Positions 39,576 to 48,146 of a stretch of 64,000 bases of DNA are shown here, piece after piece; position 1 is the stretch's first letter; each line of letters opens with the position of its first letter. The notes beneath the pieces are model-generated. The model saw nothing but the letters and a program-made list of their open reading frames with translations, had not been told where the DNA came from and did no database searches. A program made the translations under genes and the position numbers. This DNA comes from Burkholderia contaminans (GTDB lineage Bacteria; Pseudomonadota; Gammaproteobacteria; Burkholderiales; Burkholderiaceae), in contig NZ_CP090644.1 of the NCBI RefSeq assembly GCF_029633825.1, positions 1 to 64,000 on the forward strand, read 5' to 3'.

Positions 39576-39898
39576 TATGACCGACCATCCCGCGCCGTGA
39601 TCTTGCTTCTCTCCGTGCCCCTCCAACCTTTCCAGTCTTGAATCGGGTGTGCTCGTCTACTCCAAACATATCAAGGAATGTGGTAAATTTTGCGAGGTTG
39701 GATTCTATGCGGTCTTTTTTGCGGCCTCATCTGCGTTCCATCGTGTTTGCGTTGCGCTGTATGTGACAAAGATGTAATGCTGCTGCCACGCTGCAATTGG
39801 GTGAATTCCTGCATGCTTGTGACCATTGCGATCACGCGGGTTTTGATGCAGAACGGAAGGCCCTCGGATCGTTCAAGTTAATTGCCTGGGAGATTGAA
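39576..39898. other. Intergenic stretch with no gene seen
   Basis: Short frames only. The base composition is more AT-rich than the flanking DNA. No repeats or promoter motif stand out. Confidence 0.4.
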
Positions 39899-40168
39899 AT
39901 GAAAGAGATAGCAGCTTTTGTAGCCCTGACCATCGCGCTCGTTTCGAGTTTGATCGCTGCACCGGCATTCGCCGATGCGGACCACAAGTATCCGCAATTG
40001 CCGAGCGTAGCCGCGAGCGCCAACGCACAAGCAGCTGGTGCCACGGTGCGGAAGGAATATGGGCAGGACGGCTATGGCAACGACGCCACGAGCGCCGCGC
40101 AAAGCGGTGTGCGCTCGGCTTCCGAATCGTTCATGATCAACGACCGCTCGCTATACCGCAATCCGTGA
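39899..40168 (+). CDS. Small secreted protein of unknown function
   Basis: 89 residues from the ATG at 39899 (TGGGAG nine bases before). A signal peptide MKEIAAFVALTIALVSSLIA ends at AFA; the mature part reads DADHKYPQLPSVAASANAQA and ends NDRSLYRNP. It is the fourth small secreted protein after copD, and is followed by a strong terminator at 40258-40293. Confidence 0.65.
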   Translation: MKEIAAFVALTIALVSSLIAAPAFADADHKYPQLPSVAASANAQAAGATVRKEYGQDGYGNDATSAAQSGVRSASESFMINDRSLYRNP

Positions 40169-40184
40169 TCTTCACCGTCCACGC

Positions 40185-40254
40185 AGGTGAGCCATCCCAC
40201 GTCGTCCTCACCCTAGCGTCTAAGCGAGAAAGGCGCTAACCGTGTGGCTCACCT
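40185..40254. repeat. Inverted repeat before the terminator
   Basis: AGGTGAGCCA at 40185-40194 is perfectly inverted as TGGCTCACCT at 40245-40254 with a 50-base loop. It lies just ahead of the terminator hairpin and may form part of the same 3-prime structure. Confidence 0.55.
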
Positions 40255-40257
40255 TTT

Positions 40258-40293
40258 ATGCCCCGGGCAGTATTGTCCGGGGCACTTTTTTTT
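40258..40293 (+). terminator. Rho-independent terminator
   Basis: TGCCCCGG and CCGGGGCA pair across a ten-base loop and are followed by eight T residues, a textbook intrinsic terminator closing the small-protein group. Confidence 0.9.
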
Positions 40294-40421
40294 GCGAATC
40301 ATTGCGGGCTAGTGGAGCGGACGCCAACTTGTACTTCGCGACGTGCCGAAGCCTGTTCGTTTGGTAGAAAGTGCGAGTAGACTCGTGAGCCGAGTTCTCC
40401 AATTTGCCTGGTGAGTCCGGT

Positions 40422-40915
40422 ATGCAATTCATCCTTCAAGTCGCTTGTGCCGCCACTGTCGCTTTGGCAGCGACACATTCTGTCTTGGCGCAGACGTCTC
40501 AGACGATTCAACTAGAGGACTTGACCTGGACCGAACTGCGTGATCAGATCCACGCCGGCAAGACCACTATCGTCGTTCCCATCGGCGGAACTGAGCAAAG
40601 CGGGCCGTAGTCGCGCTTGGCAAGCACAACGCGCGCGTCGGGGTGCTATCTCGGCGCATCGCGGAGGGTCTCGGCAACGCGCTCGTCGCCCCCGTGATTG
40701 CCTACGTTCCAGAGGGCGGCTATGCGCCACCCACGTCCCACATGCGCTTTCCCGGTACGATTACGGTGCCTGACGACGTATTTGAAAGGACCCTAGAGTC
40801 CGCCGCTCACAGTTTCAAAATTCACGGCTTCGTGAATATCGTTTTTCTCGGGGACCATGGCGGCTATCAGGACGACATCAAATGCGTGGTAGCGCGACTT
40901 AATAGGCCCTGGACG
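40422..40915 (+). pseudogene. Secreted creatininase-family protein, 5-prime part (frameshifted, IS-interrupted)
   Basis: Starts MQFILQVACAATVALAATHS, a signal peptide, then IQLEDLTWTELRDQIHAGKT and VVPIGGTEQSGP, the creatininase N-terminal motif. A one-base loss at about 40608 puts a stop after GP; the next frame continues VALGKHNARVGVLSRRIAEG, EGGYAPPTSHMRFPGT and FLGDHGGYQDD, carrying the conserved family motifs. At 40915 it is cut by the IS4-family element, and it resumes at 44922. The gene is dead both by frameshift and by insertion. Confidence 0.85.
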
Positions 40916-40922
40916 CATGTCG

Positions 40923-41256
40923 TTATACAGAAGTGCCGGCGTCACCGTCATCGCGTAATAAGCGCATGGTTTCCGCGGCGATATGAACTTTCGTGAGTCC
41001 CTTCCAGATCGTCTCAGCGCCGGGTTCGCCGTCGCTCTTGCGAGCGAGGAATCCACCGAGACGCGCGACCAAGCGCAGCACTTCGTTGAGCTTGGGTTGC
41101 GCAGATCGAGGCGTTTTCGTAAGCAGGTACGCAGCCCGAATTTCATCGGGATCGAAGAACAGACGCGCGTCCAAATCAGGGCAGGTGCGCCCCAGCCGCA
41201 TCAGATAGGTCACGCGCCAAGCCACCACAAGGAACAGCGCCAACGCGCGCTCAAGT
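40923..41256 (-). pseudogene. IS4-family transposase, C-terminal piece
   Basis: Reads LERALALFLVVAWRVTYLMR, then LGRTCPDLDARLFFDPDE and KPKLNEVLRLVARLGGFLAR-like residues, ending GTSV and a TAA inside the terminal repeat. It joins in frame with the N-terminal piece at 43761-44784 through the duplicated CTTGAGC. Confidence 0.88.
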
Positions 41257-41281
41257 GTATGCGGTCTTTTAACGACACCCA

Positions 41282-42838
41282 TCAGAGGTTGGGAGTGGCA
41301 GGCATGCTCCATGGCATGAGGGCCGCGTAGTCGTCGGCGGTTGCAGCGAGAGGCAGCTTCGTGAACAGCCAGACGAGGTAGCGATACGGTTCGATGCCGT
41401 TCGCCTTGTACGTCTCGACGAGGGAGTACAGATTGGCGCTGGCCTGCGCGCCGGCGACAGTGTCGGAGAACAGCCAGCCTTTGCGGCCGACGACGAACGG
41501 TCTGATCGCGTTTTCACACAGGTTGTTCGAGAGTGGCCAGTTGCCGTTCTCGATGTAGCGGACCAGCTTGGGCCATTGCCCGCTCATGTATTGCAGCGCC
41601 TTGCCGAGCAGACTCGACGGCACGACGGCGGGCAGATGCTCGACCATCATGCGTTCGACGAGGGAGAGCACTCGGGCGCTGTATCGGGTACGCAATCGCT
41701 GCCGGCGTTCAGGCGTCCACTTCGCGCTTCGCGCCTCGGCCGTGAACAGCTTGCCGATCAGCTTAACGAAGCGCGTGGCCAGCAGATCCGATGAGCGTGC
41801 CGCTTTCGGCACCGACTCCTCGGCCTTGATGAAGCCGCGGCGTACATGCGCCCAGCATCCGAGATGCACGAGCTGGTGATCGTGGGCGATGCCGTTATAG
41901 AGTTCGTACCCGTCCGTCATCAGCACAGTGTCGGGCTGCACGCCGGCATAGAGCTTCTGCGCATGTTGGGCACCACGTCCCGGCGAGTACGAGAACATCC
42001 GCACGGGCGGCCCTGAGCCGTTGACCTGCGCCCACAGGTAGCTCTTTGCCTGCGGCCTTCGTCCCGGTTCCTTCAGCACCTGGAACGTTGTCTCGTCGCC
42101 GTAGATCAGGTCGGATTCGAGCAGCGCGTCACGCATCAGGTTGATCACCGGCTGCGTAGCAAGCCCCACTCGCACCACGCTAGCGGCCAGCGTGTTCGAC
42201 AAGATGTCGCCGCCGAAGCGACGCAGCAGCGTGGCCTGGCGATACAGTGGCATGCCGTATTGGTACTTGCCAGTGATGATCCACGCCAGCGCGGATTCCG
42301 TGAGCAGCCCGCGAGGGATGATGCGCGTCGGCGCTGGCGTGACCTTAATGCCGAGATCACAGCAAGGGCAGGCGTACTTGACCCGCTGGTGCTGAACGAC
42401 GCGCACTTGCTCGGGAATCACGTCGAGCTGTTCGCTCGTTTCTACGCCAATCTCGACGAGGGCGTGGCCGTCGTGCGCGCAGAATCGTTCAGCTTCTGGC
42501 AACTCGTGCCGCACGACCTCGCGCGGCAGGCTCGGATTGAGTGGTTTGCGCCCGCGCTTGCCGCGCGTGTGGGCGGCGACCGAGGTGCCGGGCACGTCTT
42601 CACGCGCGGGCGCGTCGGCAGTCGCCGCCAATGCCTCTGCTTCGTTGAACAGGCCGAGCTGGTCGGCATGGCGCGCCTCGCTCGATGCACCGAACAGTTC
42701 GTGCTTGTAGGCCCGCAGCTTCTCTTCGGCCAGATCGCGCTGGGCCGTCACGAGTCGAAGCTCACCGCGCAGCGCATCGCGTTCGGCGAGCAGTGCCTGG
42801 TATTCCTCAACACTCGGCATGACGGGGCTGTTCGGCAT
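41282..42838 (-). CDS. tnpC: IS66 transposase TnpC
   Basis: 518 residues. A leucine-zipper start (EEYQALLAERDALRGELRLV), the zinc-finger region (VVQHQRVKYACPCCDLGIKV) and the DDE core follow: SDLIYGDETTFQVL, LMTDGYELYNGIAHDHQLVH, CWAHVRRGF, and LSNNLCENAIRPFVVGRKGW with the catalytic Glu. Full length and uninterrupted. Confidence 0.95.
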   Translation of the reverse strand: MPNSPVMPSVEEYQALLAERDALRGELRLVTAQRDLAEEKLRAYKHELFGASSEARHADQLGLFNEAEALAATADAPAREDVPGTSVAAHTRGKRGRKPLNPSLPREVVRHELPEAERFCAHDGHALVEIGVETSEQLDVIPEQVRVVQHQRVKYACPCCDLGIKVTPAPTRIIPRGLLTESALAWIITGKYQYGMPLYRQATLLRRFGGDILSNTLAASVVRVGLATQPVINLMRDALLESDLIYGDETTFQVLKEPGRRPQAKSYLWAQVNGSGPPVRMFSYSPGRGAQHAQKLYAGVQPDTVLMTDGYELYNGIAHDHQLVHLGCWAHVRRGFIKAEESVPKAARSSDLLATRFVKLIGKLFTAEARSAKWTPERRQRLRTRYSARVLSLVERMMVEHLPAVVPSSLLGKALQYMSGQWPKLVRYIENGNWPLSNNLCENAIRPFVVGRKGWLFSDTVAGAQASANLYSLVETYKANGIEPYRYLVWLFTKLPLAATADDYAALMPWSMPATPNL

Positions 42839-42869
42839 GGCCGATTAGACCATGTCACCCGCGCGGTGT

Positions 42870-43220
42870 TCAGCTCATCCGCGCGTAATATCGCTGGGGA
42901 TGCTTCTGGATCACGGCCAGGTCGATGCCGTCGAGCAGCCAGTGCAATTGCTCGGCGCTGAGCGTGATTGTGTCGCCTCCGTTCGGCCAGATGAAGCGAT
43001 CGGCTTCGAGTCGCTTGAGCAGCAACCAGAAGCCGTTGCCGCCCCAGCCGAGAATCTTGATTCGATCGCGCCGGCGGTTGCCGAAGACGAACAGCGCCGA
43101 GGTCATCGGGTTCAGGCGCATCGCCTGTTCGACCAGGATCGACAGTCCGTTGATGCCCATGCGGAAGTCGACTGGATCGCGATGCAGATAAACCTTCAGC
43201 CCTTCGTCGAACCGGAACAT
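42870..43220 (-). CDS. tnpB: IS66 accessory protein TnpB
   Basis: 116 residues: VYLHRDPVDFRMGINGLSIL and then ALFVFGNRRRDRIKILGWGG and GFWLLLKRLEADRF are the standard IS66 Orf2 motifs. It overlaps the end of tnpA, as usual in these elements, and is required for transposition in studied members. Confidence 0.94.
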   Translation of the reverse strand: MFRFDEGLKVYLHRDPVDFRMGINGLSILVEQAMRLNPMTSALFVFGNRRRDRIKILGWGGNGFWLLLKRLEADRFIWPNGGDTITLSAEQLHWLLDGIDLAVIQKHPQRYYARMS

Positions 43221-43699
43221 GGCAGCCTCCCGAGCATTTGCACAACGGCCGTCAGTTCATCGAAGTTCGCCGGGCCCAATTCTAAGGAAACGCCGTTTGG
43301 CAGGTGCACATTCAGTGAGAATGCCGCAGCCAATTTAGTCGGAGTGGGAGCAACCGCGGAGGTGACGACCTGCATAAAGGCTGATTCCTCATGCACGGAA
43401 GCCGCCGGCAGCTCGACGCGAGCCTCTCGTGACGGCTCCGTCACGGAGCTGACTATCTCGCCCGCGGCTTGTTCGCGCTGATACTTGGAAATCCACGTCC
43501 GAACGAGGTTTGGATTGACGTCGTGCTCCATGGCCGTCCGCGCGATCGACACCCCGGGCTTCAGACACGCCTGTATCAATTCGCGCTTTGCATCCTCGTC
43601 GTACTTACGCCGTCCGTCTCGCTTGCGATCGACCACCAATCGGCTCTGCAAACCTCCGCGTTGCTCGTTCATGCACACCTGTCCACGCTCATTGAACAT
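43196..43699 (-). CDS. tnpA: IS66 accessory protein TnpA
   Basis: 167 residues from the ATG at 43699 (a GTG two codons earlier and an ATG nine codons later are alternatives). Helix-turn-helix of the transposase-8 type: RRKYDEDAKRELIQACLKPG and then MEHDVNPNLVRTWISKYQ. The C-terminus overlaps tnpB. Regulatory or DNA-binding partner in IS66 transposition. Confidence 0.88.
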   Translation of the reverse strand: MFNERGQVCMNEQRGGLQSRLVVDRKRDGRRKYDEDAKRELIQACLKPGVSIARTAMEHDVNPNLVRTWISKYQREQAAGEIVSSVTEPSREARVELPAASVHEESAFMQVVTSAVAPTPTKLAAAFSLNVHLPNGVSLELGPANFDELTAVVQMLGRLPCSGSTKG

Positions 43700-43760
43700 G
43701 GACACGTAGCCTCGGTGAATCAGCCTCGCCGTGCAATGGCGTCAATCAAAGAGCGCTTAC

Positions 43761-44784
43761 GCTCAAGTCGCTCAATCGTGCCCAACTGCAGTTCTTCGAC
43801 CTGACAGCCGTTCTTCAGAACGTTGAACAGGATTTCGATTTCCCATCTGGCCCGATACCACTCGATCAATTCCGTCGCTTCATCCAGCGTGGTCGCCGTA
43901 CGGTTAGTCAGCAAGCGCCATTCGATCGGCTTCACACCGGCTGGTGCGTCAAACTCGCGCGCGACCAGGCACGTTGCAGCGACGCTTTTGCCCTTGCTCG
44001 CAGGCAACTGCACGCGCCGCAGCCACAGGCGCTGGCGCACCGTGCGCGCTTTCACACCTTGGCGCGCGGCCATCGGGAAGGCGATTTCGCCCACCGCTTC
44101 GTCGTGCGTGGCGTACTCCCACAACTTATCGCCTTCGGGCAGGCTGCGGTTATGCGCGGCACGTACCAGCCAGTCGGCCGGGTTGCCCAACGCGTCGGCG
44201 CGCTCCATCAACGCCATCAAATCCGCTTCGCGGTCGGCCACATACAGCAGACGGGTCGAGGACATATCCGGCGCCATCTCGGCGATGCGCTCGTAGCCTT
44301 CGATCCAACGCAAACTTTCCTTCGGGCCACCACGTCGGCCCGAGTCGTCCTTCTTCTCGCGGGCCCACATCCATACGTCAAGGATGCCCAACGGCTCGCG
44401 CTGCGGCGTCACCGCATAGGTCGGATGAACAAACATCCCGCGCTGCGCCTCATACGTCAGCGGCCCCAATCCGAGCGCATCCTGACCATTGAAATCAAGC
44501 TCGGTGGTGTCTTGAAGACAGAGCACAACCTGATGCGTTTGCATCCGCTTTTGCGTCTGCTGCCAATGCGGCTCCAGAATCGCATGCCACTGGACCTTCT
44601 CGTTATCGAAGAAGCGGTACGCCGCTATCGTTTCGCCCCAACCGTGACATGCCTGCGGCACGCTGGCCGTCGGGTCCGCCGCCATCCTTTCCATCAAAAG
44701 CCTCGCTCGCTTGTTCAGGCGCGCGTCGCCAAGGTCCAGTTGCTCGAATTCCGTTTGTGTCCAGGGCGTCGATTCGGTGACCAA
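43761..44784 (-). pseudogene. IS4-family transposase, N-terminal piece
   Basis: Reads MVTESTPWTQTEFEQLDLGD, ACHGWGETIAAYRFFDNEKV, CLQDTTELDFNGQ (first Asp), LYVADREADLMALM (second Asp) and YRARWEIEILFNVLKNGCQV, the Y-(2)R-(3)E-(6)K signature of IS4 transposases with the catalytic Glu. The frame is cut by the IS66 element after ERLER and continues at 41256. Confidence 0.92.
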
Positions 44785-44912
44785 GGCATCCGCTCAAAAG
44801 CGGAGAGTAGACGCGATCCGCCGACAGTTTACAAGCGCCGCTCTATGTCATTGAAAGTAAACGGGCTTCGTCGCCGTCGCCGAACAACGAGGACGTTGTG
44901 TATAACGACATG

Positions 44913-45269
44913 CCCTGGACGGGGTCACGCGCGCGTGCGTTCGTCCCATCAGAATATTATGCGTCGAGTTTTGACGGCTACGCGCAGATTTTGCGCGAGC
45001 GTCGCGTGCGAAGCGACGAGATCGGTACGCACGCCGGACTCGCGGACACATCATTGCAACTGGCGGTTGTTCCGCAAATGGTGCGTGTCGAAGAACTGCG
45101 CAACGCGGCTAAACCCGGGGTTGCGGATGGAGTCTATGGCGGCGACCCGCGTCACGCAAGCTCGGAGTTCGGGCAGCTCGGCGTTGAAGCAATTGTCGCC
45201 CACACCGTCAAGGCGATCAACACCCAACCTGGGCGCTACTCCCTTGGGGACACTGGTAATATCCGCTAA
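44913..45269 (+). pseudogene. Creatininase-family protein, 3-prime part
   Basis: Beyond the IS4-family element the frame continues PWTGSRARAFVPSEYYASSF, EIGTHAGLADTSLQLAV, ending SLGDTGNIR. EIGTHAGLADTS holds the metal-binding and active-site residues of the family. A chance ATG at the IS boundary could start a truncated product without the signal peptide, which is unlikely to be functional. Confidence 0.85.
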
Positions 45270-45370
45270 TGCCATGCAACAGTACAGTACGCTCAATACT
45301 TGGCAAGTTGATCATGTCCGGTACTGGATAGTTTCCGCCGATATACCCATTCAATTAAGGAGGAGTTTGT

Positions 45371-45859
45371 ATGAAAAAGCCTTTGAAGGTCGGATCGATT
45401 TCACACGCAAGGCGATCAGTCGTGGCCGGGTTGGCACTTTTGCCCGTCATAGCGTTTTCGCAGGAGACTGCTGGCAAGCCTGTCGTGCAAGTATGGAAGA
45501 CACCAACCTGCGGTTGCTGCGAAGACTGGGTATCACATCTCAAGAACAACGGCTTCAAGGTGGCCGTGCAAAATGTCGACGATACAGTCGAGGCAAGACG
45601 TAAAGCAGGCATGCCTGATCGCTACGCTTCGTGCCATACGGGTATCGTGCAGGGATATGCTATCGAAGGACATGTTCCGGCTCGTGAAATCAAGCGCCTT
45701 CTGCGCGAGCGACCGAAAGCAATCGGATTGGCTGTACCTTCCATGCCGATTGGGGCTCCTGGTATGGACGGGCCGGCATATAACGGACGCCACTTGCCGT
45801 ACAACGTCATGTTGGTGAGTCGCGATGGACAAACCAGCATATTCCAATCGTACAGATGA
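45371..45859 (+). CDS. DUF411 periplasmic metal-binding protein (CopG-like)
   Basis: 162 residues, ATG after AAGGAGGAG. N-terminal export signal (RRSVVAGLALLPVIAFSQET; two Arg, possibly Tat). DUF411 core: VWKTPTCGCCEDWVSHLKNN with the CGCC copper site, then YASCHTGIVQGYAIEGHVPA with Cys-His, and GMPIG-type residues near SMPIGAPGMDGP. CopG proteins in this family bind Cu in the periplasm. It is separated from copABCD by the creatininase/IS block but is probably part of the same copper region. Confidence 0.88.
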   Translation: MKKPLKVGSISHARRSVVAGLALLPVIAFSQETAGKPVVQVWKTPTCGCCEDWVSHLKNNGFKVAVQNVDDTVEARRKAGMPDRYASCHTGIVQGYAIEGHVPAREIKRLLRERPKAIGLAVPSMPIGAPGMDGPAYNGRHLPYNVMLVSRDGQTSIFQSYR

Positions 45860-46212
45860 GATGCCGTGCCTCTGCGGCCGCGGATGCTATCACTGGTGGA
45901 ATCGATTCGCCTGATTGATAGTCGATGGCGGTAAAATCCGCGCTTTTCGGGCGGCCCCAAGGTGTAGCGATGCGGCTTGGTGATTAGTGTGATCGCAACT
46001 AATCGTTCGTCGCGATCCGATTAAGTTTTGGGGCGAGCACGTAGAAAACCATCGGATAGATTAGTACGAGCCGTCGATCGCGCGCTCAGAGAATAGCGAA
46101 GCGCCCACTCTCGAAGCGGTGCGCAACGGCGATCGTGACGCGCGATGCCGTCACGGACGAATCCCGAGCCGAGGCCTTTGGCGCGGCAACGCAGCCGGCG
46201 ACTGCCTGAACG
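45860..46212. other. Intergenic stretch with no gene seen
   Basis: Only chance frames. Possibly the upstream remains of the recombinase fragment that starts at 46213, but no similarity is readable. Confidence 0.4.
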
Positions 46213-46634
46213 ATGGCCGACCGTTCCCTGCAGCAGCTGGCACAGATGCCGTTGCGCAGCTACAGCCGTACCGAATTCACAGCTTTGCGCGCGCGCGTTC
46301 AAGGCCTGGCGATCGAGATGATCGAGCGGCTGTCCTTCGATCGCGATGCGGATGAGCGGGCCGACGTCGCGCAGCGCTGCGTACGATGCGCGACGACTTG
46401 GTCGCGGCTGCGCTGCGCGACGGTTCGCCGGTGCTGAAGTCGCAGCTGCAGGCGACGATAGAGAAATGCGGTGAGGCGCGCCTGACGCTGATGTCGCTGC
46501 AGATGATCGAGCAGGTGGCCGGAACGCATTCCGACGTCGAGGTACAGGAGCGTCGACTTCATGCCGAAAGCCCGCACCAGGCAACGGCCGCCTTCAGGCG
46601 GTCGTTGGTATCTGGCGCGCGATCTGGTGAATAA
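46213..46634 (+). pseudogene. Tyrosine-recombinase N-terminal fragment (DUF3701-type integrase relative), frameshifted
   Basis: First frame: MADRSLQQLAQMPLRSYSRT and EFTALRARVQGLAIEMIERL. After a shift near 46375 the second frame reads ALRTMRDDLVAAALRDGSPV and then QATIEKCGEARLTLMSLQMI. From memory this pattern is the N-terminal region of large phage-integrase-family proteins that also carry DUF3701. No catalytic domain follows. The assignment is tentative; a hypothetical pseudogene is the safe reading. Confidence 0.45.
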
Positions 46635-46785
46635 GTATGGCGGGTGGCCGACAGTATGGGACGTTTCCGGGACTGAAGCCGAAGTTCTCGACGCGCTTGA
46701 GCGTTACCTTAAAATGTGCAAAATGTCGACGTTAGTATCTGTTATGTAAAATCATTCGGATTGCTATCAAATAAGGTGAGCGCCA

Positions 46786-46983
46786 ATGGAATTGGAACCT
46801 CGGAGCATTCTCGCGCCCGGAACAGGTCTGCTAGAGATCTTGGGATGCGGGATTGCTTGGATCGCCGTTGTCGCAGCACTTATCTATCTTTTCGGAAGGT
46901 TGAATAAGACTGCGGGGGTAACTGCGGGGATTGTCGGTATGGTCGGCGGCTGCGCGATACTGATCCTGCACTTCATACAGTGA
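46786..46983 (+). CDS. Small two-helix membrane protein
   Basis: 65 residues: a short polar start (MELEPRSILAPGTGLLE), helix ILGCGIAWIAVVAALIYLFG, loop RLNKTAG, helix VTAGIVGMVGGCAILILHFI. AAGGTGAGC precedes the ATG. No family is recognised. Confidence 0.55.
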   Translation: MELEPRSILAPGTGLLEILGCGIAWIAVVAALIYLFGRLNKTAGVTAGIVGMVGGCAILILHFIQ

Positions 46984-47085
46984 TACGTTGAGAATCGCGC
47001 AACGTCCAATATGCTGTATTACCCGCCGGACGCAGCAAGCAACCGCTTTTTGCTTCCGACGGCCGTTGAATAGGGAGCACTGACG

Positions 47086-47436
47086 ATGTCGTTACTAGCC
47101 GGATGGTTTTTCGAGGGAGCGATGCTGCGCCACACGCCGTCGCTCACGGACCTTGCTGTTTGGGAAATCGCGTCCGGGGGAAGTTCGAAATCGCCGGCAA
47201 CGCGCGAGCAACCAGACGGGCTCCAAATGACAAGGAGGCGCACGCTCGCAGTTGCTGTCAATGGTCGGAACATGATCCTCCGAGGTGACCTCGATCGTCT
47301 CCCCGGGCAGGGGGAGTCCGTCCGCATGCTGGGCCTCCTCTATGCACGCCCGGACAGCGCGGCGGCCGAATTCGGAGGAACGAGGTGGTACGAGATCCGC
47401 CGTGACGGCGATTCGTACCGTGCTACCCCGACTTAA
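47086..47436 (+). CDS. Hypothetical protein
   Basis: 116 residues, ATG after TAGGGAGCACTGACG. No signal peptide. The C-terminal half reads like a compact beta fold (LAVAVNGRNMILRGDLDRLP to GGTRWYEIRRDGDSYRA). No family is recognised. A moderately convincing gene on ribosome-site grounds. Confidence 0.5.
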   Translation: MSLLAGWFFEGAMLRHTPSLTDLAVWEIASGGSSKSPATREQPDGLQMTRRRTLAVAVNGRNMILRGDLDRLPGQGESVRMLGLLYARPDSAAAEFGGTRWYEIRRDGDSYRATPT

Positions 47437-47784
47437 GACGCAGGCGACTTGGCCTCTAGAGTTGCAGTACCGTTCGTCGCACAACTACTGACGGACGCTC
47501 ACCAGCGCCCCCTAATCCGCCCTATCGATGTCCACGCCGGCTACGTTAGAGTCGGCTTCGACCACGAGCTCCCGATGAAGGCCTCCCCTTGATTTTCGTG
47601 CGCTTTACCGGTGTTGCGCGCGGTAGGCCTGGTAAGGGTCTGCGGCCAGGCCCTTAAATAATGTTCAGCGAATTCAAGGGCTTCCTGATCGTCGCTTCAT
47701 CTATTCTCCAGAGGGCTCCGTCCACGACTCTGGGTGCGCCGCTGGCTCTGGAGATCAGCAAGCGGACGAAATTCTTGCCTCTAA
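47437..47784. other. Stretch without a recognised gene upstream of the ars operon
   Basis: Contains a hairpin pairing GGCCTGG with CCAGGCC near 47626-47652. No gene is supported. Confidence 0.4.
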
Positions 47785-47808
47785 TTCGATATTTCGACTA
47801 ATATGGAA
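47785..47808 (+). promoter_or_regulatory. arsR: Putative ArsR operator
   Basis: Imperfect dyad TTCGATAT - eight bases - ATATGGAA, two bases before the arsR start codon. ArsR-family repressors bind such AT-rich dyads overlapping their own promoter. Assigned from symmetry and position. Confidence 0.55.
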
Positions 47809-47810
47809 TC

Positions 47811-48146
47811 ATGGAAACGAACCAAACTATTGCCGCCCTTGCGGCGCTTGCCCACGAGTCCCGGCTCGCCGTCTTCCGCGCCCTCGTACAGGCCGGGCCG
47901 GAAGGCATGCCGGCCGGGCAGATTGCAACACTGCTGGACGTGCCGCCGTCGTCGCTCTCCTTTCATCTGAAGGAGCTGGCGCATGCACAGCTTGTCACCA
48001 GCCGGCAGGAAGGTCGCTTCGTTTTCTATTGCGCGAACTTCGCCACGATGAACAGCCTGCTGGCCTATCTCACGGAGAACTGTTGCGGCGGCAATCCCTG
48101 CTCGCCAGTTGGTGCATGTTCTCCATCCAAGGAGCAACAATCATGA
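47811..48146 (+). CDS. arsR: ArsR-family arsenite-responsive repressor
   Basis: 111 residues with a winged helix (GQIATLLDVPPSSLSFHLKE). The classic helix-3 CxC site is absent. Instead Cys residues cluster at the C-terminus (ENCCGGNPCSPVGAC, Cys91, 92, 97, 103), as in the Acidithiobacillus-type ArsR that senses As(III) through C-terminal cysteines. It overlaps arsI by ATGA and should repress the whole operon. Confidence 0.92.
   Translation: METNQTIAALAALAHESRLAVFRALVQAGPEGMPAGQIATLLDVPPSSLSFHLKELAHAQLVTSRQEGRFVFYCANFATMNSLLAYLTENCCGGNPCSPVGACSPSKEQQS

Larger units (their letters stand above)
41257..43760 (-). mobile_element. IS66-family insertion sequence with 8-bp target duplication
   Basis: A 2504-bp element. 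Ends: GTATGCGGTCTTTTAACG at the left and, in reverse, GTAAGCGCTCTTTGATTG at the right, imperfect inverted repeats starting with the IS66-type GTA. Flanked by GCTCAAGT at 41249-41256 and 43761-43768. It carries tnpA, tnpB and tnpC in the usual order, all open, so it is probably complete. It interrupts the IS4-family transposase. Confidence 0.93.
40916..44912 (-). mobile_element. IS4-family (IS50-like) insertion sequence, interrupted by IS66
   Basis: Ends are inverted repeats: CATGTCGTTATACAGAAG at the left, and in reverse CATGTCGTTATACACAAC at the right, with the TTATACA core of IS50-type ends. The 9-bp sequence CCCTGGACG is duplicated at 40907-40915 and 44913-44921. Removing the element rejoins the creatininase reading frame. 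Its transposase gene is split by the IS66 element at 41257-43760. Confidence 0.92.

Noticed and set aside
46021..46584. Reverse open frame of 187 codons
   Set aside because: It is antisense to the recombinase-like fragment, is Arg/Ala/Pro-rich and lacks any motif.
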